Shown: positions 25,245 to 34,420 of the stretch, piece by piece
Numbering within the stretch: position 1 is the stretch's first letter
Layout: each line of letters starts with the position of its first letter
Source of the DNA: an uncultured Rhodospirillales bacterium
GTDB taxonomy: Bacteria; Pseudomonadota; Alphaproteobacteria; RF32; CAG-239
Direction of reading: 5' to 3'
NCBI GenBank assembly: GCA_902761715.1
Contig: CACWLK010000001.1
Location: forward strand, 74,899-138,898
DNA length: 64,000 bases
The notes under the pieces: model-generated
Seen by the model: only the letters and a program-made list of their open reading frames with translations
Told to the model about the DNA's origin: nothing
The model's database searches: none
Position numbers and translations under genes: made by a program

Positions 25245-25919
25245 ATGGATAAAAAGCTACACCTGTTTATCATTTGGGATAACGCCCGCTTTATGGAAAA
25301 GCAAATTCTAAATGATATCAAAAAGAAATTTGAAATATTTAAAACCTATGAAATAAATTGGTCGAAAGAGAATTTTGCAAAAAATCTCTCCCGTTTTTAT
25401 GGCAAAAAATTACCTAAAAGCTGTAAAAAAGAAAAAGAAGTCGGTTTCGGACCTTTTCTTGTCGTACTGGTGTATGACAATCATCCTAAAATCATAAAAG
25501 ACGGAAACCATAACATCATGGTGGCCAAGCATTTTTATCGCCATCTTTTGGGTAAAAACCTTATTCACGCCTCCGACACTCAAGATGAAACCGCTGAAAA
25601 TCTTTTGTTCCTGCTCGGCAAAAGCTTAAAAGAAATAGAGGCTGAAACATCTTCTTCAGCCATCCAGACAATTACCTGCGACATTCCCGGCTCTTTATCT
25701 TGGACAACCATAGACGAAGCTCTTGATTTAGCTAGAAAAGTTCCTTTTACCAAAGTTATTGCATATAAAGAGTCATTTCTTATACATAGTCGCCACGCTG
25801 ACATTGTTCGTCGTGTATTAAATGCCTCTCCATGCCGTTTCAAAATTCCCGGTCGTCATAAATACTATGTAAAAGTCGGCAAAAACAAACAACCTGTTTA
25901 TATCCGCAAAGTTCACTAA
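25245..25919 (+). CDS. Hypothetical protein, possible surface-polysaccharide-associated
   Basis: A 224-residue soluble protein starting MDKKLHLFIIWDNARFMEKQIL, with NWSKENFAKNLSRFYG (about 38-53), GFGPFLVVLVYDNHP (67-81) and IHASDTQDETAENLLFLLG (105-123). I recall proteins with a similar order of motifs in polysaccharide clusters, but cannot name the family. The C-terminal part is basic (YVKVGKNKQPVYIRKVH). It is divergent from ugd across 149 bp and overlaps the convergent 102-aa membrane gene by 4 bp. Reaction unknown. Confidence 0.7.
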   Translation: MDKKLHLFIIWDNARFMEKQILNDIKKKFEIFKTYEINWSKENFAKNLSRFYGKKLPKSCKKEKEVGFGPFLVVLVYDNHPKIIKDGNHNIMVAKHFYRHLLGKNLIHASDTQDETAENLLFLLGKSLKEIEAETSSSAIQTITCDIPGSLSWTTIDEALDLARKVPFTKVIAYKESFLIHSRHADIVRRVLNASPCRFKIPGRHKYYVKVGKNKQPVYIRKVH

Positions 25920-26224
25920 TCCCTGTCATCGTTACGATTGCTGAACAAGACATTCCACATCTGACGACGAAACAGCCATAAATTAACCACTCCTAGTACA
26001 ACCGTAACCGATAACGACAGATACAGTACATAATACCAACTTATTGCTATAACATTCATCATCACTTCCTGATTAGTAAACCGCCAAAAGCTCAAAGCCC
26101 CTGCTGTAACCGCAAACATTATCACAAAAGCTGCAAGCCACATTCTGTACAGCACACTCTTTTCCAAAAACACCGCCGTCAGCATATAAAGCAAAAACAT
26201 TGCCAGCAACAAATATATTTCCAT
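25916..26224 (-). CDS. Small three-helix membrane protein
   Basis: A 102-residue protein with three hydrophobic segments (about 4-24, 27-47 and 60-88) and a polar end NVLFSNRNDDRD. An exceptionally strong GGAGGAGGGG ribosome site precedes the ATG. It converges with the 224-aa gene, overlapping its end by 4 bp. No family recognised. Confidence 0.7.
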   Translation of the reverse strand: MEIYLLLAMFLLYMLTAVFLEKSVLYRMWLAAFVIMFAVTAGALSFWRFTNQEVMMNVIAISWYYVLYLSLSVTVVLGVVNLWLFRRQMWNVLFSNRNDDRD

Positions 26225-26262
26225 CTTTCCCCTCCTCCGGCATATATAGTCATTGCCCCAAT

Positions 26263-26302
26263 AAAAAAAAGACCACCCTTTGGTGGGGGTGATCTTTTTT
26301 TA
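26263..26302. terminator. Bidirectional terminator
   Basis: A 15-bp stem with one mismatch and flanking A8 and T7 runs. It lies 16 bp past the stop of the 98-aa gene on the minus strand, and separates it from the 102-aa gene. Confidence 0.85.
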
Positions 26303-26318
26303 TTTTACCGGTTTGTAA

Positions 26319-26615
26319 TTATCTCTCGAACAAATCGAAGATAAATCCGACCATCTTGTTTTCCTTTCGGAACAACCAACAATAGCCGCAATAAACAACA
26401 CCGATTTCCATTCCTAATTTCCAGTCTACGATTGGAATAATTTTGCCTACGAGCCAGAAAATGAATCCGAACTCTACTGCGTTGATAAGAAATGTCACAA
26501 TAGTACCTAAAATGCCACCATAGCGACCACATAGTCTATCAACAATATTCCAACACAGACCAATCACAATCAAAACCAAAAAGATTGCGATTAAAGAAAA
26601 AAAGATGTCCGCCAT
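26319..26615 (-). CDS. Small membrane protein, 98 aa
   Basis: A 98-residue hydrophobic protein with three predicted helices (about 4-23, 31-57 and 66-83) and a short charged tail RKENKMVGFIFDLFER. There is no convincing ribosome site before ATG 26615, which lowers confidence in the exact start. It is followed by a strong terminator. No family recognised. Confidence 0.6.
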   Translation of the reverse strand: MADIFFSLIAIFLVLIVIGLCWNIVDRLCGRYGGILGTIVTFLINAVEFGFIFWLVGKIIPIVDWKLGMEIGVVYCGYCWLFRKENKMVGFIFDLFER

Positions 26616-26701
26616 AAAAATTAAATTAAAAATTTATAAATAGTATAATATCATTATTACTATAGCACAAATTGAGCTTTATTGCAAACATTTTGTCAAT
26701 T

Positions 26702-28435
26702 TCAGTCGAGGCGTGGCCATTCGCCTTTTTTCAGCTGTTTCAAGCTTTTACTGTTTTTCCCTCGGCGGGAGTTATAAATCCAATAATTAGCCACCACTTT
26801 TTTGACATAAAGTCTGGTTTCACGCCATGGAATCATCTCAACAAACAACAACGGATCATTCTCATAATTCTTACGATCCACCCATTTTTTCACATTATGC
26901 GGTCCGCCATTATATGATGCCGCCAAAAAGAACAAATTATCACCGACATTCTCATCATCGAGCAATATTTTTACATAATCTTGTCCGATTTGCAGATTGC
27001 GCCCTTTATCATACAACTGCTTACAGCCTTTTTTATATTCTTTATTTTTGGTAACTGCCGCCGCCGTATATGGCATCAACTGCATCAGCCCGCAAGCGCC
27101 GGCATAACTTCTGACTTTGTGATTAAACAGCGATTCTTGTCTGACCAACGCCCATACCCACGAACGATTAACCGTCCACCTTTTTTCCGGTTCCCAGTCG
27201 GGGTACGGATACATATAGCTGTCATAACTGCGACTTTTTGCATAATTTTTCAATCCGTTAGCAATCAAAAAACTCAAATTGGCAAAGCTGTGTTGACCGC
27301 TCAAAAACATAACCAACTCTTTTTGCTTGCGATTTAGTTTTACATAGTTTTTACGCAAATCAGCCTCTGCCAAATCAGCCTCACCGGCTTTTATCAGCAA
27401 AATTGCACGTCTTACGACTGCCGAATTCAGCATTTCATTGCGATATTCATCATTATCCGTATTATTAAAAAATACCTGAGTTTTCCAATCATAATCGAGC
27501 TCTCTGCCCAACTGATATCTTGCTAATATTCCATAAAAGGTCCGCTCAAAAGACGCCGCCTTACGCAAATATTTTTCGGCTTTTTCGGTATTTTTAAGTT
27601 TTTCATTGGCACGATATGCCCAAAAAGCCCCCGAAGCCGCAAGCCACTGATCTTCTTCATTAAAGCTGTCCAACTTTTCAAACAAATCGGCTGATTTTTT
27701 ATAATCTCCCAATTTCCACGCTGCCAAACCACCAAACCAGGCCGCCGTAGTTTCATGACTGCGCCGTACCGCTTTCTCGGTCCACTTCAGTGCTTGTTTG
27801 TACTCGCCTTCATAAAAATACGAAGCCGCCAGCGTTGAGCTCATTCCGTCATAACGCTTATCCGGAATAGTCATTCTGAAACGGGTGTCATTCATTATAG
27901 CTGTTGCTTTTTTATTATCCGTCTTGCGAATTGCTCTCAAAAACTCATCAAGCTTTTGCCTTACAAATTTTCTGTCTTCTGCCTTAAGCGAGCTGTAACT
28001 GTCCTTATACCAAGCATATGAAGCATAAAGTTTTTTCTTTGACGGCACAGGTTTTGCCGGTTTATACCCCGGAGCCTTAGTTTTTGCCAATATCGACAAT
28101 GTTCCATGTTGAGGATGATCCTCGTATTTTTTCAGCCACTCCGTCAACTCTTTATATGATGATTTATAATCACGGCTCAAATATTTTTGTGCCAACACAT
28201 GCCCCATCAAAGCCTTGCTGTGCAATTTAGCAACCAACTTATCAGCCTTTGCAACATCGTTATCTTTAATTGCAGCAAATATCTGAGAATACAGTTTTAT
28301 ATCGCTCTCGGTTGTGCCTGATTTTTTCAACACCTGTTGATACAAATCATCATCGAGAATTTTTTCATTTAAAATAGCCGCATGCGCCGACCAACTCAAG
28401 CAGCACAGCAACAAAAATACTAATACTTTCTTCAA
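26702..28435 (-). CDS. slt: Soluble lytic murein transglycosylase (Slt70-like)
   Basis: Periplasmic enzyme that cleaves peptidoglycan between MurNAc and GlcNAc with formation of 1,6-anhydro ends. The product has 577 residues: signal peptide (cleavage after SWSAHA), a long alpha-superhelical U/L region with SLT/TPR-like repeats (about 40-400), then the lysozyme-like domain with catalytic Glu434 in ALVRQESLFN and the diagnostic AGACGLMQLMPYTA, later AASYNGG. The start is TTG 28435, which has GAGG 7 bp upstream and gives a proper signal peptide; the in-frame ATG at 28471 lies inside the upstream gene and would put 12 polar residues before it. It is last in a run with two secreted proteins of unknown function. 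Confidence 0.93.
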   Translation of the reverse strand: MKKVLVFLLLCCLSWSAHAAILNEKILDDDLYQQVLKKSGTTESDIKLYSQIFAAIKDNDVAKADKLVAKLHSKALMGHVLAQKYLSRDYKSSYKELTEWLKKYEDHPQHGTLSILAKTKAPGYKPAKPVPSKKKLYASYAWYKDSYSSLKAEDRKFVRQKLDEFLRAIRKTDNKKATAIMNDTRFRMTIPDKRYDGMSSTLAASYFYEGEYKQALKWTEKAVRRSHETTAAWFGGLAAWKLGDYKKSADLFEKLDSFNEEDQWLAASGAFWAYRANEKLKNTEKAEKYLRKAASFERTFYGILARYQLGRELDYDWKTQVFFNNTDNDEYRNEMLNSAVVRRAILLIKAGEADLAEADLRKNYVKLNRKQKELVMFLSGQHSFANLSFLIANGLKNYAKSRSYDSYMYPYPDWEPEKRWTVNRSWVWALVRQESLFNHKVRSYAGACGLMQLMPYTAAAVTKNKEYKKGCKQLYDKGRNLQIGQDYVKILLDDENVGDNLFFLAASYNGGPHNVKKWVDRKNYENDPLLFVEMIPWRETRLYVKKVVANYWIYNSRRGKNSKSLKQLKKGEWPRLD

Positions 28436-28449
28436 TTTTTTTCCTCGGG

Positions 28450-29115
28450 CTACATTGCGCGAGTAATCCATCTCACTTTAGATGCACACACCTGCTGTGA
28501 CATGCCTTTTACACGGCAACGATTAATAACAATATTCGGAGCTCTGTCCATTGAATAACAACCATCACCTAACAAAGAATAGTTATAATGGTTCTCTACT
28601 TGCGGCATTACATTATTAAAACTCAACACCGTATCCATATTAGACCATTTCAGATGGTAGCTGATATTTGACAATTTCGTCGGTAATGTTGTTGTTACCG
28701 CAAAAGTCATTGAACAGCGAGTTTGACCGGCAGGGCTTTTGTATACGCTGAAATCTTTCATATACAGCAAGATAAGTTCTTTATCTTCACCTTTTCGCTT
28801 GGTATATACCTTCACCATATCATGCTGTTCTCCGGCTCCGGCTTTTTCGGCAAAATCAGATGTCCCATATGTAAAAGGAGAAACGTCATTTCCTTTTTGT
28901 TGGTCTAGTGCGGCTCTCTGGGCGGCACTCATCTGCTGATTTTTTTGAACCGGCAAATTATTTGCACCGGTAGCTTGTTTGATTTCAGGCTGGGCTGTCT
29001 GCACTGCCTGTGCCGGTTTTGGTTGTGCACTATTAAGCATCTGCGCATTTGCCCAACCGCACAACGCACCTCCGGCTACAATTGTTCCTACAGCTAAAAC
29101 ATATTTATTCTTCAT
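28450..29115 (-). CDS. Secreted protein of unknown function (paralogue B)
   Basis: A 221-residue secreted protein with a signal peptide ending GWANA (about residue 24), a Gln/Ala/Pro-rich linker (25-75) and a C-terminal domain with four or five cysteines (TRCSMTF, GDGCYSM, NRCRVKG, QQVCASK). The domain shares a pattern with the product of the upstream gene: a lead strand, first Cys, an NxS...L...LxW segment, a His/Tyr strand, then DxC and VxIxxC. This suggests divergent tandem paralogues with an immunoglobulin-like fold. It is 14 bp from slt and 11 bp from paralogue A, so probably one operon acting in the periplasm or on the outer membrane. Confidence 0.75.
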   Translation of the reverse strand: MKNKYVLAVGTIVAGGALCGWANAQMLNSAQPKPAQAVQTAQPEIKQATGANNLPVQKNQQMSAAQRAALDQQKGNDVSPFTYGTSDFAEKAGAGEQHDMVKVYTKRKGEDKELILLYMKDFSVYKSPAGQTRCSMTFAVTTTLPTKLSNISYHLKWSNMDTVLSFNNVMPQVENHYNYSLLGDGCYSMDRAPNIVINRCRVKGMSQQVCASKVRWITRAM

Positions 29116-29126
29116 AAATATCTCTC

Positions 29127-29903
29127 TTATTTAATACTTGAAACAATGGTTCCGGTTGCATCAATCGCAGCAACGCCCTTTTGATACAACCCGTCAATTT
29201 CAGATTTTTCTTTAGCTTTTTTAGCTTCACGCTCTTCGGCTTCCTGATCAACGGTAACAGCCTTAAACTCCAAATAGTATTGCGCATCTTCAGGAGAAAC
29301 ATATTGGAATAATTCAGTGCAGGAACCTCCGCCTCTCCGTGAACCCGCAGAGGTTGTACGTCCTTGTGCGGTCTCTGCACTACAATTGCGAATATCTACT
29401 TTTGGATTTTCAATCAGCAAGAAACATCTATCAGTATTAATTCTTGATTGTACCATAACTTGTTTCAACGGCTTAATCGACGGAACTTCTACCAAACCGG
29501 AAATGGTCTTGTCGGTATTACGCTCGGTAGTACTGCGAGCACGTCCCATGCTGCGTTTGTTTTGTTTGGCATCTTCTTTCTTTTCTTGATCAATTACCTC
29601 TGTAATTGCATCATCCTGCCAGGTGAGATCAATGGTTGCTCCTTGCAAAGTCATGTTTGAGCGGTTGTATATTGTAGTATTATAATCGCAACCGATAACC
29701 TCATCATCACTGTTTTTTACGGGAACAATGTCATGGATTTTGAACAAGATTGCATTTTCCTTGACTTCGGCATCTTCAACAGCGACATCACTTTTTTTAG
29801 CATTGGCAGCACCATCTGCAGCCTTTGCACAATCAGCAACGCCCAAAACCGCCGCTGCCACGACAACACCTGTCAAACCCATAAACATCTTGCTGATATT
29901 CAT
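29127..29903 (-). CDS. Secreted protein of unknown function (paralogue A)
   Basis: A 258-residue secreted protein. ATG 29903 is preceded by GAGG; a frame to 29942 is rejected. Signal peptide (cleavage after CAKAA or nearby, about residue 29), then a beta-rich domain with cysteines in IGCDYNTT, DRCFLL and VDIRNC, interrupted by a charged Lys/Glu/Arg-rich insertion (about 107-140), a second Arg/Gly/Ser-rich stretch with SCTELF, and a C-terminal coiled-coil (EAEEREAKKAKEKSE). It is the first gene of the putative operon with paralogue B and slt. Function unknown; periplasmic or surface location is inferred from the signal peptide. Confidence 0.75.
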   Translation of the reverse strand: MNISKMFMGLTGVVVAAAVLGVADCAKAADGAANAKKSDVAVEDAEVKENAILFKIHDIVPVKNSDDEVIGCDYNTTIYNRSNMTLQGATIDLTWQDDAITEVIDQEKKEDAKQNKRSMGRARSTTERNTDKTISGLVEVPSIKPLKQVMVQSRINTDRCFLLIENPKVDIRNCSAETAQGRTTSAGSRRGGGSCTELFQYVSPEDAQYYLEFKAVTVDQEAEEREAKKAKEKSEIDGLYQKGVAAIDATGTIVSSIK

Positions 29904-29989
29904 TGTATTTTCCTCACAAATTATTACCAATATTTGAAACAATAATAACTGATATATTTTTAATTTACCAACAAATTATGAAAAAAAAG

Positions 29990-30754
29990 CTAATCGTTGG
30001 ATATCTTTTTTGCCAACCGCAAAAAATCAAACCATGACTTGGCTTTCATCGCCGGATTTCTTAGCAAATAAGCCGGATGATACGTCGGCAATAACGGGAT
30101 TGAAACTCCCGGTTGCGGCGCATATTCCAACCATTTTCCCCTGATTTTTGATATACTGTTCTCCTCATCGGTCAAAGCATTGGCCGCCGGAGCCCCTAGA
30201 GCTACAATAACCTTAGGCTTAATTAACTCAATTTTTTTCTTCAGAAAAGGCAAACAAACTGCCACTTCTGCACCGGTCGGCGTCCGATTCCCCGGAGGTC
30301 GCCACATTAATATATTGGTAATGTAGCATTTTGAACGTTCTACCCCTATGGCTGCCAACATCTTATCCAACAAATGTCCGCTTCTTCCAACAAAAGGCTT
30401 ACCCTCTCTGTCTTCATCGGCACCCGGGGCCTCTCCCACAAACAAAATTCTAGCATGCTCATTGCCATCGCCGAAAACCGTTTTATTTGCCGTCAGCTTA
30501 AGAGCACAACCGTCAAAATTTTCCACTGCCTTTTCGAGCTCGCTTAACGATTGCGCTTTTTCACACAGCTCTCGGGCATTTTTACATGCGACAGTGCTCA
30601 TCTGTGCCAAATCAGTAATTGCCGGACGAGTATCAACAGATTCGTGCGTTGTCGGCAGTGATGGCTTTTTTACGGAAACAAAAGGCTCGTCACCGCAGAT
30701 TACATCAACACCTGCGGACAAATACCATTCCAAAAGTTCTTTTTCGTTCATCAT
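29990..30754 (-). CDS. Uracil-DNA glycosylase, family 4 (Fe-S type)
   Basis: Removes uracil from DNA and starts base-excision repair. The 254-residue protein has the family-4/5 motifs: FDGCALKLTA with a cysteine, LFVGEAPGADEDREG (active-site motif A), PFVGRSG, CYITNILMWRPPGNRTPT with a cysteine, VCLPFL with a cysteine, and the PTYHPAYLLRNP motif. Only three of the four usual cluster cysteines are evident by eye, so the Fe-S cluster may be altered or the fourth may lie nearby. The longer 351-residue frame starting at 31045 overlaps the 5' end of a plus-strand gene and adds low-complexity residues, so the Met at 30754 (with MN following) is chosen. Confidence 0.9.
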   Translation of the reverse strand: MMNEKELLEWYLSAGVDVICGDEPFVSVKKPSLPTTHESVDTRPAITDLAQMSTVACKNARELCEKAQSLSELEKAVENFDGCALKLTANKTVFGDGNEHARILFVGEAPGADEDREGKPFVGRSGHLLDKMLAAIGVERSKCYITNILMWRPPGNRTPTGAEVAVCLPFLKKKIELIKPKVIVALGAPAANALTDEENSISKIRGKWLEYAPQPGVSIPLLPTYHPAYLLRNPAMKAKSWFDFLRLAKKISND

Positions 30755-30821
30755 GGATACAATGCTATGCTCTTCATTTATTTTTTGCAAACAAATTATT
30801 ACATTATCTTCATCTTTTCTA

Positions 30822-30850
30822 TTGTACTCTTTTTCAGTTTTGATTAGAAT
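30822..30850 (+). promoter_or_regulatory. Predicted promoter of the secreted TPR gene
   Basis: TTGTAC (30822-30827), 17-bp spacer, TAGAAT (30845-30850), 33 bp before the ATG. Confidence 0.55.
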
Positions 30851-30882
30851 AGCGTTGCAAAATTTTAACGGAGCATATTTTG

Positions 30883-32652
30883 ATGGAAAAAACCTCTTTT
30901 GTTTTGGCTGTTGCCGCCGGCGTTGTTTTTGCTCATGCCTGCTGTTATTTTGACACCTGCAAAAACATCGCACCTGCCCCGCAGGAACGGCTCTATATAT
31001 CCGAAAACAACCAATACGGAACATATCTGGCCGGACGTGTGGCACATATCAGACACGAACTGAACAAAGCCTCTGACTACTATATAATGGCCGCCCAAAA
31101 AGCTCCGCAAAATCAAATGCTCCCCAGTCAACTATACGTTATGCTTACATCGCAGGGACGTGTTGACGAAGCCGTTAAATTTGCCGACCAAGCACTCAAA
31201 TATAAAGACCGCAGCCCTTTTATTTATACCATAAAAGCTGTTCATGACGTCAAACAACATCAGTATGAACAGGCTCTCAAAAACGTAGCGGAATGCGATA
31301 ATGACTTTGCACGCGAAATCTTTGCTCCGCTGATCAGTGCTTGGAGTTACGCCGGCATGAACCAATACGAAAAATCTCTTGAAACTTTAGGTGTACTCAA
31401 AAGAAATCGTGGTCTTAACCCGATATATCTTCTGCATGCCGGTGCCATAAGTGATTACCTGGGCAAAAATCAGGAAGCTGACCAATATTATTCATCATTG
31501 CTCCGTTCTCCAAACATTACTGCATCAGCTTTTCCGCTCAAAATAATCTCCAATTTTTATTTGCGTCAAAATAATGATGATAAGGTTCGGCAAATACTTT
31601 ATAGAATTTCTCACAGCCACAACTCTTCACTCAAGAAAATTGCCGAAGAAATCAAAAATTCCGATTCTTCCATACAGCCGATTCTCACGGATCCGGCCAT
31701 CGGCATCTCTGATGCTCTGTTTGCCATTGCTCTGATGTTACAACCTGAAGACCGCTCTGAAGAGATAGCTCTTTTATTTGCCTCACTTGCATCATATTCC
31801 AACCCCGAATATGACTTGCCCAAAATGCTGATGGGTAACATTCTTGATACTCGGGAACTCTACAAAGAAGCCAATGATATCTACGTCCAAATTTTACCTA
31901 ACCAACCTAATTACTTAACCGCCCAGTTTCAAATTGCCAAAAATTTGATTATGCTGAAACAGTATTCTCAAGCTGAAATCATCCTGCGCAAGCTTATTAA
32001 ATTACAACCGGACAATCACGACCTGTATACCAACCTCGGTGAAGTAATGCGCATGACCAAACGTTACCACGATGCTGTCATTTACTACCAAAAAGCTCTT
32101 GATTTATACCCGTCAAAATACGCTCAACACAGTTGGGTAATTCTGTTTGCTCAAGCCGCAGCTTATGATGGCATGGAAGACAAATACAACACCGAAAAAA
32201 ACTTGCGCCAAGTCATGGAAATGAACGCTAACCCTTTGGTCAAAAACCATCTCGGTTATATTTTATTGCGCAACGAAGAAAAGATTGATGAAGCCCTGCA
32301 ACTGGTCATTGAAGCCTATAACCTCTCACCTAACGATGGCAGTATCATGGACAGTCTCGGTTGGGGAATGTATAAAATCGGTTATTACGAACAGGCTGTA
32401 AAATACCTTGAACAGGCCTCCGAATTATCCCCGTCTGAAGCCGTTATTTACGATCACCTGGGCGATGCCTATTGGGAGGTAGGACGTAAAAATGAGGCAC
32501 TTTTCCAGTGGAATCATGCTCTCACCATGAAAGATGACACCAACGAAATTGATCGTCATCTGGTGCAAAACAAAATCAAGCACGGCAAGGCACCCCACAC
32601 ACCATTACCTTTTGATAAGGAAAAACTTGATTCCATTCTTCCTCAAGATTAA
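30883..32652 (+). CDS. Secreted tetratricopeptide repeat protein
   Basis: A 589-residue TPR protein. The N-terminus has a hydrophobic segment VLAVAAGVVFAHACCYFD; AHAC is a poor lipobox, so a signal peptide or anchor is more likely than a lipoprotein. About ten to twelve TPR-like helical pairs follow, with typical units such as YHDAVIYYQKALDLYP, YEQAVKYLEQASELSP and NEALFQWNHALTM. This architecture resembles proteobacterial secreted TPR proteins implicated in envelope assembly. GGAG lies 10 bp upstream of ATG 30883; a TTG directly before it is not needed. It has its own promoter and terminator, so it is monocistronic. Confidence 0.85.
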   Translation: MEKTSFVLAVAAGVVFAHACCYFDTCKNIAPAPQERLYISENNQYGTYLAGRVAHIRHELNKASDYYIMAAQKAPQNQMLPSQLYVMLTSQGRVDEAVKFADQALKYKDRSPFIYTIKAVHDVKQHQYEQALKNVAECDNDFAREIFAPLISAWSYAGMNQYEKSLETLGVLKRNRGLNPIYLLHAGAISDYLGKNQEADQYYSSLLRSPNITASAFPLKIISNFYLRQNNDDKVRQILYRISHSHNSSLKKIAEEIKNSDSSIQPILTDPAIGISDALFAIALMLQPEDRSEEIALLFASLASYSNPEYDLPKMLMGNILDTRELYKEANDIYVQILPNQPNYLTAQFQIAKNLIMLKQYSQAEIILRKLIKLQPDNHDLYTNLGEVMRMTKRYHDAVIYYQKALDLYPSKYAQHSWVILFAQAAAYDGMEDKYNTEKNLRQVMEMNANPLVKNHLGYILLRNEEKIDEALQLVIEAYNLSPNDGSIMDSLGWGMYKIGYYEQAVKYLEQASELSPSEAVIYDHLGDAYWEVGRKNEALFQWNHALTMKDDTNEIDRHLVQNKIKHGKAPHTPLPFDKEKLDSILPQD

Positions 32653-32655
32653 ACA

Positions 32656-32686
32656 TTAAAACCACCTGTGAGTGGTTTTAATTTTA
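32656..32686 (+). terminator. Terminator of the secreted TPR gene
   Basis: A 9-bp stem (32657-32665 with 32672-32680, 6-nt loop) with TTTTAATTTTA downstream. Confidence 0.65.
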
Positions 32687-32718
32687 TCAAAAAATAGTGA
32701 GTAACAAAGAGCTTTCTC

Positions 32719-32746
32719 TTGAGTTTGATATCATTAGTGGTAATAT
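32719..32746 (+). promoter_or_regulatory. Predicted pgm promoter
   Basis: TTGAGT (32719-32724), 16-bp spacer, TAATAT (32741-32746), about 33 bp before the ATG, which has AAGGAG upstream. Confidence 0.5.
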
Positions 32747-32779
32747 CTTCATCATTATGAATATTCTCAAGGAGTTCAC

Positions 32780-34396
32780 ATGATACAAACCATAAAAACA
32801 ACCCCATATACCGACCAAAAAATGGGAACTGCGGGATTGCGCAAAAAATCACAGGTAGTTCTGCAACCAAACTACTTTGAAAATTTTATACAAAGCATTT
32901 TTAACGTTATTAAACCTGCAGGCAAAACTTACGTCGTCGGCGGAGATGGACGTTTTTACAACGATATTGCCATTCAAAAACTCATCAAAATGGCTTCTGC
33001 CAACGGAGTAAAAAAACTAATCATCGGACAAAACGGATATTTATCAACTCCGGCCTCCTCCAATATCATCTTAAAACGCCATACCGACGGTGGTTTTGTG
33101 CTTACTGCTTCTCATAATCCCGGCGGTCCTAACGGCGATTTCGGCATAAAATTTGCCACAGCCACCGGCGGTCAATGCTCCAGCCAGGTCAGTGACGAAA
33201 TTTTTGCTCAGACAAAAAACATTTCAGAATATCGTATCATTGATGCCCAAGACATCAAACTTGACACAATCGGCACCCAGACACTTGAAGGTATGGAAAT
33301 TGAAGTTATCGACCCGATTACTGACTATGTTGAAATGATGCGCGGAATTTTTGATTTTGATGCTATCAAGAAATTATTTGCCAATGGTTTTACCATGTGC
33401 TTTGATGCCATGAATGCCGTTACCGGACCATATGCAATCGAGATTTTTGAAAACACCCTTGGAGCAGCGCCCGGATCAGTCCGCAACTCCACACCGAAAC
33501 CAGATTTCGGAGGTCTTCACCCTGACCCCAATTTGGTATATGCTAAAGATTTGGTCAACATCATGTTTGGCGACAAATCCCCCGATTTTGGCGCAGCCAA
33601 CGACGGAGACGGCGACCGCAACATGATTCTCGGTAAAAAATTCTTTGTTACCCCGAGCGATAGTCTGGCCATCTTGACTGACAATTATGCCTTGATACCG
33701 GCATATAAAAACGGTATTTACGGCGTTGCCAAATCAATGGCTACTTCAACCGCTGTTGCACGAGTTGCCGAAGCCCACAAAATCGGTTACTACGAAGTAC
33801 CGACCGGTTGGAAATATTTTGTAAATCTTATGGACAGCAAACGCATTACTTTTTGCGGTGAAGAAAGTTTTGGAACCGGCTCCAGCCATATCAGAGAAAA
33901 AGACGGAATTTGGGCAATTTTATTCTGGCTCAACATCATTGCCGCCACCGGCAAATCTGTTGAGCAAATCACTCGTGAACACTGGCAAAAATACGGTCGC
34001 AGTTACTACCTGCGTTTTGACTTTGACGGCATACCGACCGACACTGCCAATGACTTAATGAAAAACCTTGAGCAGAAACTTCCTTCTCTCAACGGAACCT
34101 CTCAAGGCAACTTCAAAGTAAAACTCGCTGAAACATTTGTTTATAATGACCCCGTTGATCATTCTTCGACCGCTAACGGAATGCGTATTTTAATGACCGA
34201 CGGTTCACGCATTGTATTCCGCCTTTCCGGAACCAGCAGTAGCGGCGCCACCCTGCGTGTTTATCTTGAAAAACTTGAAAAGCACGACTTTGATGCAGTT
34301 CCTCGCGAAATGGTCGACGAATTGTTGCGTATTGCCATGACTATTGCCGAAATTGAAAAAAGAACCGGCAAAAAACAGGCTGATATTATTACCTAA
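32780..34396 (+). CDS. pgm: Alpha-D-glucose phosphate-specific phosphoglucomutase
   Basis: Interconverts glucose-1-phosphate and glucose-6-phosphate, feeding UDP-glucose and surface glycans or glycogen. The 538-residue protein has the active-site serine Ser111 in LTASHNPGGPNGDFG, the Mg-binding DGDGDRN motif around residue 280, the sugar-specificity motif CGEESFGTGSSHIREKDG (354-371), and the phosphate-binding RLSGTSSSG near the C-terminus. This set is that of eukaryotic-type, glucose-specific PGM (about 540 residues), not the PMM/PGM AlgC family. AAGGAG lies before the ATG. Its own promoter and position next to cckA suggest independent expression. Confidence 0.96.
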   Translation: MIQTIKTTPYTDQKMGTAGLRKKSQVVLQPNYFENFIQSIFNVIKPAGKTYVVGGDGRFYNDIAIQKLIKMASANGVKKLIIGQNGYLSTPASSNIILKRHTDGGFVLTASHNPGGPNGDFGIKFATATGGQCSSQVSDEIFAQTKNISEYRIIDAQDIKLDTIGTQTLEGMEIEVIDPITDYVEMMRGIFDFDAIKKLFANGFTMCFDAMNAVTGPYAIEIFENTLGAAPGSVRNSTPKPDFGGLHPDPNLVYAKDLVNIMFGDKSPDFGAANDGDGDRNMILGKKFFVTPSDSLAILTDNYALIPAYKNGIYGVAKSMATSTAVARVAEAHKIGYYEVPTGWKYFVNLMDSKRITFCGEESFGTGSSHIREKDGIWAILFWLNIIAATGKSVEQITREHWQKYGRSYYLRFDFDGIPTDTANDLMKNLEQKLPSLNGTSQGNFKVKLAETFVYNDPVDHSSTANGMRILMTDGSRIVFRLSGTSSSGATLRVYLEKLEKHDFDAVPREMVDELLRIAMTIAEIEKRTGKKQADIIT

Positions 34397-34420
34397 TTTA
34401 ACTTAACGAAGGGTCATCAA

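Noticed and set aside
30348-30953. Plus-strand 201-aa ORF across the uracil-DNA glycosylase gene
   Set aside because: It overlaps the coding region of a recognisable Fe-S UDG and continues into the TPR gene promoter.
29990-31045. 351-aa version of the uracil-DNA glycosylase starting at 31045
   Set aside because: The extra 97 residues are antisense to the start and promoter of the secreted TPR gene and resemble no UDG N-terminus.
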